Origin: VBAS01 sp965652775 | GTDB taxonomy: Bacteria > Bacteroidota > Bacteroidia > Chitinophagales > Chitinophagaceae | Direction: 5' to 3' | Length of the DNA stretch: 12,150 nt | NCBI GenBank assembly: GCA_965652775.1 | Contig: CBFGXP010000114.1 | Location: 1 to 12,150 of the forward strand | Shown here: positions 1-7,065 of the stretch, piece after piece | Layout: every line of letters begins with the position of its first letter | Numbering within the stretch: position 1 is the stretch's first letter | The notes under the pieces: model-generated | Database searches by the model: none | Told to the model about the DNA's origin: nothing | The model's input: the letters and a program-made list of their open reading frames with translations, nothing else | Translations under genes and position numbers: made by a program

Positions 1-108
1 TGTTTTACTGATTAATAATCACATTCTTAGGAAGTCACAAATATAATTATGTTTTTGATACAGCCAAATTTGTGGGGATTTTGTTTCCCGTCGGCCCCAA
101 ACTCCTTT

Positions 109-1965
109 TTACCTGGTCTGAGAGTCCTGTTGTTGCTGGCGGTTGTATAATTCAGTATAATAACCGTTTAAATCCATTAAGTGTTCATGAGTGCCTTGTT
201 CTACAATTTGACCATCCTCAATCACGACGATTTTATCAAAGTGAAAAAGAGAGAATATTCTATGAGTAATAATGATCGCAGTCCTGTTTTCCAGGTATTC
301 ATACAGATTACCGATTATTTCATTTTCAGTTTTTGCGTCCACCGCACTAAGGCAATCATCAAAGATCACCAGCCCATGTTCTTTAATTAATGCACGGGCA
401 ATCGAAATCCGTTGTTTTTGGCCCCCGCTTAACGTAACACCTCTTTCCCCAATCAAGGTTTCATATTGTTCAGTGAAGCCCAAAATGTCTTTATGCACAC
501 TGGCTTCAACGGCTGCCTTTTCAACTCTTGTTTTGTCTCCATTTTTTAATCCAAAAGAAATATTATTGGCAACGGTATCACTAAAAAGAAAAATATCCTG
601 GGGCACGTAAGAAATTTGTTCACGCAAGGATCTAAGATCGGTCTCCCTGATATCCTTACCTTCAAGCTCGATCTTACCGCTCGTAGCGTCATACATTCTA
701 AGTAACAATTGAGCAATTGTGGATTTTCCACTGCCGGTTCTGCCGATGATCGCAACTTTCTCACCCTTCTTAATTGAAAGATTAAAATTTTTCAGAGCTT
801 CTATGCCTGTGTGAGAATAAGTAAAATCAACATTTTTAAATTCGATATTACCAATAAGATCAATCTTAACAGCAGGTGACCCGTTATAAATAGTGGGCTT
901 AGTATCTAAAAATTCATTTAACCTTTTTTGAGAAGCAGCGGCCCTTTGAATCATGCTCGCTGTCCACCCGATTGCACTTACAGGAAAAGTGAGCATATTG
1001 ATATATATCACAAATTCAGTAATCGTTCCCAATGACATTCGCTCAGGATAATGAATATAATAGTAGCCACCGATCATAATTGTTAACAGGGTGCTCAGAC
1101 CGATCAGTAATGCCATTGACGGAAAGTATAGTGACTCGACCTTAGAAAGTCCAATCGCATTTTTTTTGTACTCCTCACTATTCTTTTCAAAAAACCCAAG
1201 CATAGCCTTTTCCTGGACAAAGGATTTTATCACCCTGATGCCTGAATAGGATTCCTGCGCATTGGTAGTAAGGTTGGCGAGCAATGTCTGTATCTTTTCG
1301 CTTTTTTTATTGATGATACTATTTACATAATAGATGCTGATAGCGAGAATTGGCAACGGAGCTAATACATAACCTGTCAACTCTACATCTTTTTTCAACA
1401 TGAAAAACAAGCTTAAAGAAATAAGAGCAATCAGGTTGATAAGATACATAATAGCCGGACCCGTAAACATTCTTACTCTTGCCACATCTTCGGCCATCCG
1501 ACTCATCAGATCGCCGGTGCTGTGGGTTTTATAAAATGATGTATCAAGCTGCTGGTAATGTTGAAAGACCTCATTCTTTTGGTCGTATTCAATGTGGCGG
1601 CTCATCACAATGATTGTTTGCCTCATCAGGAACATAAAAAACCCCCGTAGTAGTGCAAGCAGTAAAATGGTCACCCCGCATATAATAACGACTTTTGAGA
1701 GATCCGAATCCTGGTAAAAATTCTTTTTTATCCAATCAATGAATCCAACCACAAGAATATCAAACTCACGATGCTGGGTACCTGATACCGGTGTTACAAC
1801 GTCCCGTGTGGCGTCAATGCTTTTTTGAACGTGATCGATGATGAAACTGGTTACCTGCGGCGCCAGTACAGCGAAGTAGTTTGAAATAACAATAAAAAAT
1901 GCGCCGATCCCAAGCCTGACCCTATACTTCCAGAAATATTTACTTAAGGCTTTTAAATGTTTCAT
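109..1965 (-). CDS. ABC exporter half-transporter, MdlA/YheI-like (permease fused to ATPase)
   Basis: An inner-membrane ABC exporter subunit of 618 residues, with an N-terminal six-helix transmembrane domain (about 1-340) and a C-terminal nucleotide-binding domain (about 372-605). Visible motifs are Walker A GRTGSGKST (408-416), Q-loop Q456, signature LSGGQ (512-516), Walker B LVIFD (532-536) and H-loop H568. The residue after Walker B is Asp537, where most exporters have the catalytic Glu. The DDCLSAVD wording, with FLFSDTVANNI and the following ASVHKDIL segment, resembles E. coli MdlA and Bacillus YheI/BmrC, which work as one half of a heterodimer with a degenerate ATP site. I chose ATG at 1965; the frame also opens at a TTG at 1974, but the ATG gives a more usual start, MKHLKALSKYF. 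A Bacteroidota-like -7 element, TATTTTTG, lies at 1972-1979, without a convincing -33 box. The cargo is unknown and no partner gene is visible. The exporter family is sure; MdlA-like grouping is an inference from motifs. Confidence 0.93.
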   Translation of the reverse strand: MKHLKALSKYFWKYRVRLGIGAFFIVISNYFAVLAPQVTSFIIDHVQKSIDATRDVVTPVSGTQHREFDILVVGFIDWIKKNFYQDSDLSKVVIICGVTILLLALLRGFFMFLMRQTIIVMSRHIEYDQKNEVFQHYQQLDTSFYKTHSTGDLMSRMAEDVARVRMFTGPAIMYLINLIALISLSLFFMLKKDVELTGYVLAPLPILAISIYYVNSIINKKSEKIQTLLANLTTNAQESYSGIRVIKSFVQEKAMLGFFEKNSEEYKKNAIGLSKVESLYFPSMALLIGLSTLLTIMIGGYYYIHYPERMSLGTITEFVIYINMLTFPVSAIGWTASMIQRAAASQKRLNEFLDTKPTIYNGSPAVKIDLIGNIEFKNVDFTYSHTGIEALKNFNLSIKKGEKVAIIGRTGSGKSTIAQLLLRMYDATSGKIELEGKDIRETDLRSLREQISYVPQDIFLFSDTVANNISFGLKNGDKTRVEKAAVEASVHKDILGFTEQYETLIGERGVTLSGGQKQRISIARALIKEHGLVIFDDCLSAVDAKTENEIIGNLYEYLENRTAIIITHRIFSLFHFDKIVVIEDGQIVEQGTHEHLMDLNGYYTELYNRQQQQDSQTR

Positions 1966-2055
1966 TCGGTACAAAAATAAGTCTCTGCTTCAATCAATCT
2001 CGTTTTAGTTTGTTACCAATAAGTAAAAACCTATGCTATTAAATCCTGAGATTAT

Positions 2056-2553
2056 TTATTTTCTATTATAATCATCCTGCAGGCGAATAATGTCATCTTC
2101 ATCGCTTGGGTCCGATTCATCAGTATGTTGCCAGATCTCTGCAACTATACCCCACTCTTCCATACCAATGAGACGATGTCGTTTTCCTGTTGGAAGTTTT
2201 ATAATATCTCCATTTTTTAAAATGTGCAGATGTTGCTGTTCATCGGTATCACTTGTCGCGACACATACTTTATCGCTGATGCATTTCCATATTTCTGCAC
2301 GCCGGTGATGGTATTGCCAGCTAAGTCTTTTATGTGGTGCTACAATTAAAATTTTCGGGCTAAGTTTGTCGGTGATCTTTATTTCATCTAAGTTTTCCTC
2401 CGGGAAAAAATGTTTGGCAAATTGTGGCGCCTGTGCTTCCTCAATAACATAAAAGCCACCCCACGGCCGGGATTCATCTTTATCGACAATTTTTAAGTCT
2501 GCTTTTTCAAGTATTGAAGCTACCTTTTTAAAAACTTCATCTTTACCTTCCAT
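2056..2553 (-). CDS. ManC-like cupin, sugar-phosphate isomerase-type domain
   Basis: A 165-residue cytoplasmic protein that resembles the isolated C-terminal cupin of type II mannose-6-phosphate isomerase/GDP-mannose pyrophosphorylase (ManC/AlgA). Seen in the sequence: the entry motif RPWGGFYV (29-36), the metal-site-like cluster QYHHRRAEIW (80-89, with H82, H83 and E87), a later H126 in GKRHRL, and the family's closing signature EDDIIRLQDDYNR (152-164). The nucleotidyltransferase half of ManC is absent, so it cannot make GDP-mannose. Such stand-alone cupins are often labelled mannose-6-phosphate or phosphoheptose isomerase in Bacteroidota, but activity is not established from sequence. ATG at 2553 gives a short helical lead before the cupin. 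It sits 80 bases after uxuA, which allows but does not prove a link to sugar metabolism. Fold confidence is high; substrate confidence is low. Confidence 0.85.
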   Translation of the reverse strand: MEGKDEVFKKVASILEKADLKIVDKDESRPWGGFYVIEEAQAPQFAKHFFPEENLDEIKITDKLSPKILIVAPHKRLSWQYHHRRAEIWKCISDKVCVATSDTDEQQHLHILKNGDIIKLPTGKRHRLIGMEEWGIVAEIWQHTDESDPSDEDDIIRLQDDYNRK

Positions 2554-2575
2554 TTAGAATATGTTTACATGAATG

Positions 2576-2591
2576 TTACAGCGAGCTGTAA
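2576..2591. repeat. Short inverted repeat upstream of the cupin gene
   Basis: TTACAGC and GCTGTAA face each other across GA, giving a perfect 7-bp inverted repeat. It ends 22 bases before the cupin ATG (minus strand). No T-run follows it in the direction of transcription, so it looks more like an operator or a 5' leader hairpin than a terminator. The role is inferred only from position. Confidence 0.35.
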
Positions 2592-2630
2592 AATTAAAGT
2601 AATTCAACTTTGTATAAAATAAATAGAAAG

Positions 2631-2655
2631 TTATCAATTGATCATCGATTGATAA
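2631..2655 (-). terminator. Possible terminator overlapping the end of uxuA
   Basis: TTATCAAT and ATTGATAA form an 8-bp AT-rich stem around a 9-base loop and straddle the uxuA stop codon. On the minus strand the stem is followed by the T-rich stretch CTTTCTATTTATTTT. The stem is weak, with one G-C pair, so termination would be partial at best. It could separate the sugar genes from the cupin and ABC genes. Confidence 0.35.
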
Positions 2656-3803
2656 ATGCCATACTCAAGTCCTCTTAATTCTGCAAGGCCCTTTAGCCTG
2701 CCGATGGCAGAATACCCGGGATAGGTTTTCTTTTTAAGATCATCAAGCATCTGATGACCATGATCAGGCCGCATGGGAATCGAAATATTTCTTCGCTTCT
2801 GTATTTGTAAAACCTCTTTTACCACCTCATACATATTTGTATCGCCGGCAAGATGATCGGCCTCATAAAAGTTGCCTTCGCTATCGCGTTTTGTATTTCG
2901 TAAATGGAGAAAATGAACATGATCTCCAAAACGTTTCAGCATTTTTGGAATATCATTATCTGCTCTTGCACCAAAACTTCCTGTACAAAAGCAAAAGCCA
3001 TTTGCAGAAGACGGGACGGCACTCAGCATATCAGCCGCATCATCTTCCGTACTCATGATCCTTGGCAAGCCGAGCACAGAGTAGGGAGGGTCATCTGGAT
3101 GTATAGCCATTTTGACATTACATTCTTCAGCAACAGGCACTATTTGTTGTAAAAAATAAAACAGATGCTGCTTTAATTTTTTTACATCGATGCCTTCATA
3201 CTTTTTTAATTCTGTTAATACCAGCTCAGGAGTAAATGAATCATCACTGCCGGGTAACCCCATCATCATATTGGCATATAATTTTTTCTTTTGCTCCGAA
3301 GACAGTTCTTCATTTCTCCTTTTGGCCTTATTCAATTCATCAGCGGAATAATCTCTTTCTGCACCGGGTCTTTTCAGTAAAAACAGATCAAATACCAGGT
3401 AATCAGCACGGTTGAAATATAGCGCTGTGCTCTTGTCAGGCATCTCGTATTGTGTATCGGTGCGCAGCCAATCAAGTATCGGCATAAAATTATAAGTGAT
3501 GACCTTCAATCCACAACCAGCTACATTGCGAATACTTTGTTTGTAGTTTTCAATATGCTGTAAATAATTTCCGCTTTGTCTTTTTATATCATCACTCACC
3601 GGCAGGCTCTCTATCACCGTCCAGGTCATACCAGCTGATTCGATGACAGCTTTACGTTTCTCGATCTCATCTTTCGTCCAGACCTCGCCAACACGAATAT
3701 GATGGAGGGCAGTAACAACACCGGCGCAACCAGCTTGTCGGATATCCCATAGACTCACGACATCACCAGGTCCGAACCACCGCATTGTTTGATGCATTAA
3801 CAT
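2634..3803 (-). CDS. uxuA: Mannonate dehydratase (UxuA)
   Basis: Converts D-mannonate to 2-keto-3-deoxy-D-gluconate in the cytoplasm, the third step of glucuronate breakdown. The 389 residues match the usual length (E. coli UxuA is about 394) and the protein is collinear with that family from start to finish. Recognisable blocks are MRWFGPGDVVSLWDIRQAG (7-25), GVVTALHHI (28-36), YNFMPILDW (104-112), HPDDPP (235-240), CTGSFGARADND (273-284), HLR (300-302) and PMRPDHGHQMLDDLKKKT (343-360). H235, C273, H300 and the D347/H348 pair are in the positions expected for the metal-dependent active site. ATG at 3803 is used; a second ATG at 3797 would remove only two residues. In a locus with a xylanase, its likely role is use of glucuronic acid side chains from glucuronoxylan. 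The uronate isomerase and mannonate oxidoreductase needed for this are not in the window. Confidence 0.97.
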   Translation of the reverse strand: MLMHQTMRWFGPGDVVSLWDIRQAGCAGVVTALHHIRVGEVWTKDEIEKRKAVIESAGMTWTVIESLPVSDDIKRQSGNYLQHIENYKQSIRNVAGCGLKVITYNFMPILDWLRTDTQYEMPDKSTALYFNRADYLVFDLFLLKRPGAERDYSADELNKAKRRNEELSSEQKKKLYANMMMGLPGSDDSFTPELVLTELKKYEGIDVKKLKQHLFYFLQQIVPVAEECNVKMAIHPDDPPYSVLGLPRIMSTEDDAADMLSAVPSSANGFCFCTGSFGARADNDIPKMLKRFGDHVHFLHLRNTKRDSEGNFYEADHLAGDTNMYEVVKEVLQIQKRRNISIPMRPDHGHQMLDDLKKKTYPGYSAIGRLKGLAELRGLEYGIYQSMIN

Positions 3804-3859
3804 CTTGAAGTTTTTTAGAAATGTAAAAGTATCATGACTCAGGCATTCCCTAAAAAGAA

Positions 3860-3897
3860 AATAATCAATAATTATTAATTAATAATTATTGATTATT
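3860..3897. repeat. Perfect 38-bp AT-rich palindrome between symporter gene and uxuA
   Basis: The arms are AATAATCAATAATTATT and its exact reverse complement, joined by AATT, so all 38 bases form one uninterrupted palindrome with a single G-C pair per arm. It lies 24 bases past the symporter stop and 56 bases before the uxuA ATG. Reading on the minus strand it is followed by TTCTTTTTA, so an RNA hairpin plus T-run could act as a terminator for the symporter transcript. It could equally be a regulator site or DNA cruciform controlling uxuA. A TACTTTTA sequence at 3824-3831, one base off the Bacteroidota -7 consensus TAnnTTTG, lies between it and uxuA and could be a promoter element. The palindrome is seen directly; its role is inferred. 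Confidence 0.8.
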
Positions 3898-3921
3898 AAA
3901 TAAGGTCACGTGCCTTTCTAT

Positions 3922-5679
3922 TTATCCGGTAAAATACATATATATAGCAATGATGGCGACAATCAATAATACTGATAGGAACACATCTTTCCAATTCCAG
4001 CTCGCACGGTTTTCCATTCTGTCTTGTGGTGTTAAAGTTGAGAAAGTAAGTCCGCTGATCTTTGCATAATCAGGGGGTTTTGTTGCATAGCTTACTGCCA
4101 GGAATACGATAATGCAAACGATAGTAATTAAAAGACTATAGTATTGGAAGAAAGTATTGTTGACTATCCACAGGAATGAACCTTCTTCATAAGGCGCACC
4201 TCCCAGTTTTACAGGTGTATCTATAATAAGTCTGATCAATCCCATTATAAACCCTGTGATCAGCGTGGCTAAACATCCGGGACCGTTTACCCGTTTCATA
4301 AAAACGCCAAAAAAGAAGACAACAAATATAGGTGGTGCAAGGTAGGCTTGTATGCCTTGTAAATAATCATACAAACCTTTTGCTCCCTGTATAACGGGTA
4401 TCCAAAGGAGTCCTATAACTACCATAACTACTGTAGCAACACGACCCACACGGACCAATTGAACCTGGGTTGCTTTTGGTCTAAGTTTAGAATAAAAATC
4501 CATCGTGAACAAGGAAGAAGAAGCATTAAAAACACCTGCTAATGCACTCATCAATGCAGCCAGCAATCCCGCAACCACGATACCTCTAACCCCAACAGGA
4601 AGAACATGTGTCACTAACATTGCAAATGCTCCTTGTGCGGCTTCGCGATTCACAGTTCCATCTGTATTCATCAAACGCTGTTGTATATCGGCGTTGATCC
4701 CGCTTTTGGCCAATGCAAAACAGATCATACCCGGAATGATAAATAGAAAAACGGGAGTAAGTTTCAGAAACCCGGCAAAGATGCTACCACGTCGTGCCTC
4801 TTTATCATTCTTTGCTCCTAAAATACGCTGCACGATATACTGATCCGTGCACCAATACCACAGACCAATGATCGGTGCACAGAACAACATAGCGGGCCAT
4901 GGATATTTATCATTAAAATACCATGCTTGTCTTCCTGCCTCTTTTACCGGAGCCCAAGTGCTTTCCACTCCATCCGGTACAATTGGTTTCCAAAGATTAA
5001 ACATTTCGCTGCCACAGATTTCTCTCAATTTATCCCAACCACCCAGGGCTTGCAGACCAAAGTAAGTAACAAGAAGAGCCCCTATAATTTTTACAAAAGT
5101 TTGAAGCGTTTCAGTATAAACAACTGCTCTTAACCCGCCTATAATTGTGTAGATACCAGTTAAAATAATAAGCAGGATAGATCCAATCCAGAATGAATCC
5201 ATTCCCATGAAGTTCACATCGGGCAATAATGCACGGAAAACAACACCACCTGCAAAAATACCAACCGCAATTTTAGTTAGGATGTACGCAAATAAGGATA
5301 TAAGAGACAAAACAGTTCGGGCTTTTGGAGTAAATCTTCTTTCCAAAAACTCAGGCATCGTAAAAACTTTTGACCGCATAAAGAATGGTCCCATCACCCA
5401 ACCCAATACGAGTAAACACCATGCATGCAATTCATAATGCGCCAATGCAACACCGTCTGTTGCACCTGATCCTGCCAGGCCAACTAAATGTTCAGATCCA
5501 ATATTGGAAGCAAAAATAGAAGCACCTACCACAAACCAGCCTAAATGGCGACCGGCAAGAAAATAGTCATCAGCCGAAGTTTTATCTTTCTTTTTTACAG
5601 CCCACCAGGAAATGCCGGCAATAATTGCGAAGTAAACTAATATAATAGCCCAGTCTAACCCCGTTAGATAACTATTCAT
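3922..5679 (-). CDS. SGLT-type sodium/sugar symporter (SSS family)
   Basis: An inner-membrane transporter of 585 residues with about 14 hydrophobic segments, expected to couple sugar uptake to sodium entry. Diagnostic motifs are DDYFLAGR (37-44), ASNIGSEHLVGLAGSG (57-72), the IGG turn at 180-182 followed by LRAVVYTETLQ, and WYWCTDQYIVQR (274-285). Also visible are the FNASSSLFTMDFYSKLRP segment (384-401), whose serines correspond to the sodium-binding region of vSGLT, and the late block KRVNGPG (462-468). The wording is closer to the sugar-carrying SGLT branch than to proline or pantothenate carriers. ATG at 5679 lies 28 bases after xylA, so the two are probably co-transcribed. Xylose, a xylo-oligosaccharide or a uronate is the likely cargo from context, but substrate cannot be read from the sequence. 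The C-terminal part (about 545-585) holds one further membrane helix. Confidence 0.95.
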   Translation of the reverse strand: MNSYLTGLDWAIILVYFAIIAGISWWAVKKKDKTSADDYFLAGRHLGWFVVGASIFASNIGSEHLVGLAGSGATDGVALAHYELHAWCLLVLGWVMGPFFMRSKVFTMPEFLERRFTPKARTVLSLISLFAYILTKIAVGIFAGGVVFRALLPDVNFMGMDSFWIGSILLIILTGIYTIIGGLRAVVYTETLQTFVKIIGALLVTYFGLQALGGWDKLREICGSEMFNLWKPIVPDGVESTWAPVKEAGRQAWYFNDKYPWPAMLFCAPIIGLWYWCTDQYIVQRILGAKNDKEARRGSIFAGFLKLTPVFLFIIPGMICFALAKSGINADIQQRLMNTDGTVNREAAQGAFAMLVTHVLPVGVRGIVVAGLLAALMSALAGVFNASSSLFTMDFYSKLRPKATQVQLVRVGRVATVVMVVIGLLWIPVIQGAKGLYDYLQGIQAYLAPPIFVVFFFGVFMKRVNGPGCLATLITGFIMGLIRLIIDTPVKLGGAPYEEGSFLWIVNNTFFQYYSLLITIVCIIVFLAVSYATKPPDYAKISGLTFSTLTPQDRMENRASWNWKDVFLSVLLIVAIIAIYMYFTG

Positions 5680-5706
5680 AGCAGTCGTTTAGAATTTTAA
5701 AAATAC

Positions 5707-7035
5707 TTATATAAACCGATTAATAATATTTTCAAGATATTCCTGCTTACCACTTTTTATCGCAGGCTCACCATTTTCTATAGCATAGGTTCTGAGGTCT
5801 TCTAAAGATAGCTTTCCTTCTTCAAATTCTTTTCCGCTACCGCTATCGAATGTAGCATATCTTTCTTTTCGAAGTTTTTTATAATCTGATTTATTTAAGA
5901 TACTATCGGCCGTAATCAATGCTCTTGCAAAAGCATCCATGCCACCGATATGTGCATGGAACAGATCTTCAGCATCTGTTGAGTTGCGACGGATCTTTGC
6001 ATCAAAGTTTATTCCACCACCTCTAAAGCCACCTGCCTGCAAGATCACAAGCATTGCTTCTGTCAATTCATTCAGATCATTGGGAAATTGATCCGTATCC
6101 CAACCATTCTGATAATCGCCACGATTGGCGTCGATACTTCCGAGCAATCCGGCATCGGCGGCAACCTGCAATTCGTGTGTGAATGTATGACCAGCCAGGG
6201 TTGCATGATTTACTTCCACATTTATTTTGAAATCATTCAGCAGGTCATATTGGCGTAGGAATCCGATCACAGTTTCGCAATCGTAATCATATTGGTGTTT
6301 ACTTGGCTCGCATGGCTTTGGTTCAATAAAAAATGTTCCTTTAAATCCATTTTGTCTTGCATAATCTTTAGCTGCATGTAAAAATTTTGCAAGATGTTCC
6401 TTCTCTCTTTTCATGTTCGTATTCAACAAAGTCATGTAACCTTCTCTCCCACCCCAAAAAACATAATTCTCGCCCCCTAAAGTTATTGTCGCATCCAATG
6501 CTGCTTTTACTTGCGCTGCTGCATGAGACAATACATGAAAATCAGGATTGGTGGCGGCACCATTCATGTATCTCCTGTTGGAAAAAAGATTGGCGGTACC
6601 CCAAAGAAGCTTAACCCCGGTTTCTTCCTGCTTCTCTTTTAAATATTCCGTTATTGCACTTAATCTTTTATCGTTTTCGGTTATGTTGTTGGTGTAGTCA
6701 ACAACATCAAGATCGTGAAAACAGTAATACGGTAAGCCAAGTTTTGTGATAAACTCAAATGCCGCATCGGCTTTATCTTTTGCTCTTTCAATTGGATCTG
6801 TTTTTTCATCCCATGGAAATAAATGGGTTGGTTCTCCAAAGGGATCTGCACCATTACCATTAAAGCTATGCCAATACGCACAGGCAAACCGTAGATGATC
6901 TTTCATGGATTTACCTGCAATCATTTTACTTTCATCATACCATCGAAATGCAAAAGGATTGTCTGATTCAATTCCTTCAAATATTATTTTACTGACACTT
7001 TTAAAGTATTTCCGGGTTTCAATTAATGTAGTCAT
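5707..7035 (-). CDS. xylA: Xylose isomerase
   Basis: Interconverts D-xylose and D-xylulose in the cytoplasm using two divalent metal ions. At 442 residues it is the length of the E. coli enzyme (440) and aligns with a constant offset. The catalytic pair H107/D110 is in CFHDLD. E238 and K240 lie in IEPKP, E274 and H277 in VEVNH, D302 in IDANRGD, D313 and D315 in GWDTDQFP, and D345 in NFDAKIRR. Other family blocks are FWGGREGY (193-200) and FHAHIGGMD (359-367). All expected metal and catalytic residues are therefore present, so it should be active. ATG at 7035 lies 29 bases past the xylanase stop, arguing for one transcript. It links extracellular xylan cutting to the pentose phosphate route; the partner xylulokinase is not seen in the window. 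Confidence 0.98.
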   Translation of the reverse strand: MTTLIETRKYFKSVSKIIFEGIESDNPFAFRWYDESKMIAGKSMKDHLRFACAYWHSFNGNGADPFGEPTHLFPWDEKTDPIERAKDKADAAFEFITKLGLPYYCFHDLDVVDYTNNITENDKRLSAITEYLKEKQEETGVKLLWGTANLFSNRRYMNGAATNPDFHVLSHAAAQVKAALDATITLGGENYVFWGGREGYMTLLNTNMKREKEHLAKFLHAAKDYARQNGFKGTFFIEPKPCEPSKHQYDYDCETVIGFLRQYDLLNDFKINVEVNHATLAGHTFTHELQVAADAGLLGSIDANRGDYQNGWDTDQFPNDLNELTEAMLVILQAGGFRGGGINFDAKIRRNSTDAEDLFHAHIGGMDAFARALITADSILNKSDYKKLRKERYATFDSGSGKEFEEGKLSLEDLRTYAIENGEPAIKSGKQEYLENIINRFI

Positions 7036-7044
7036 GACTTTTTT

Positions 7045-7065
7045 GGTTTAAATAAAGGTTTAAAT
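7045..7065. repeat. Tandem 9-bp direct repeat between xylanase gene and xylA
   Basis: GGTTTAAAT occurs twice, at 7045-7053 and 7057-7065, separated by AAA, giving a 12-base period. The pair fills most of the spacer, touches the last base of the xylanase stop codon and ends 10 bases before the xylA ATG. It may be a protein or RNA-binding site, or chance in AT-rich spacer DNA. Confidence 0.45.

Noticed and set aside
9..21. Small palindrome TGATTAATAATCA near the left edge
   Set aside because: It is short, almost entirely A/T, has a one-base centre and no neighbouring feature to give it meaning.
67..100. Possible terminator after the ABC transporter gene (GGGG facing CCCC)
   Set aside because: The stem is only four to five pairs with a bulge and a loop of about 17 bases, and no T-run follows on the minus strand.
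272..610. Plus-strand open frames such as this one, and those at 4505-4843 and 9039-9446
   Set aside because: They lie antisense to clearly conserved coding sequence and show no family motifs, so they are shadows.
1966..1974. TTG start at 1974 for the ABC transporter
   Set aside because: An ATG at 1965 gives a more usual start for the family, and the TTG overlaps a possible promoter element.
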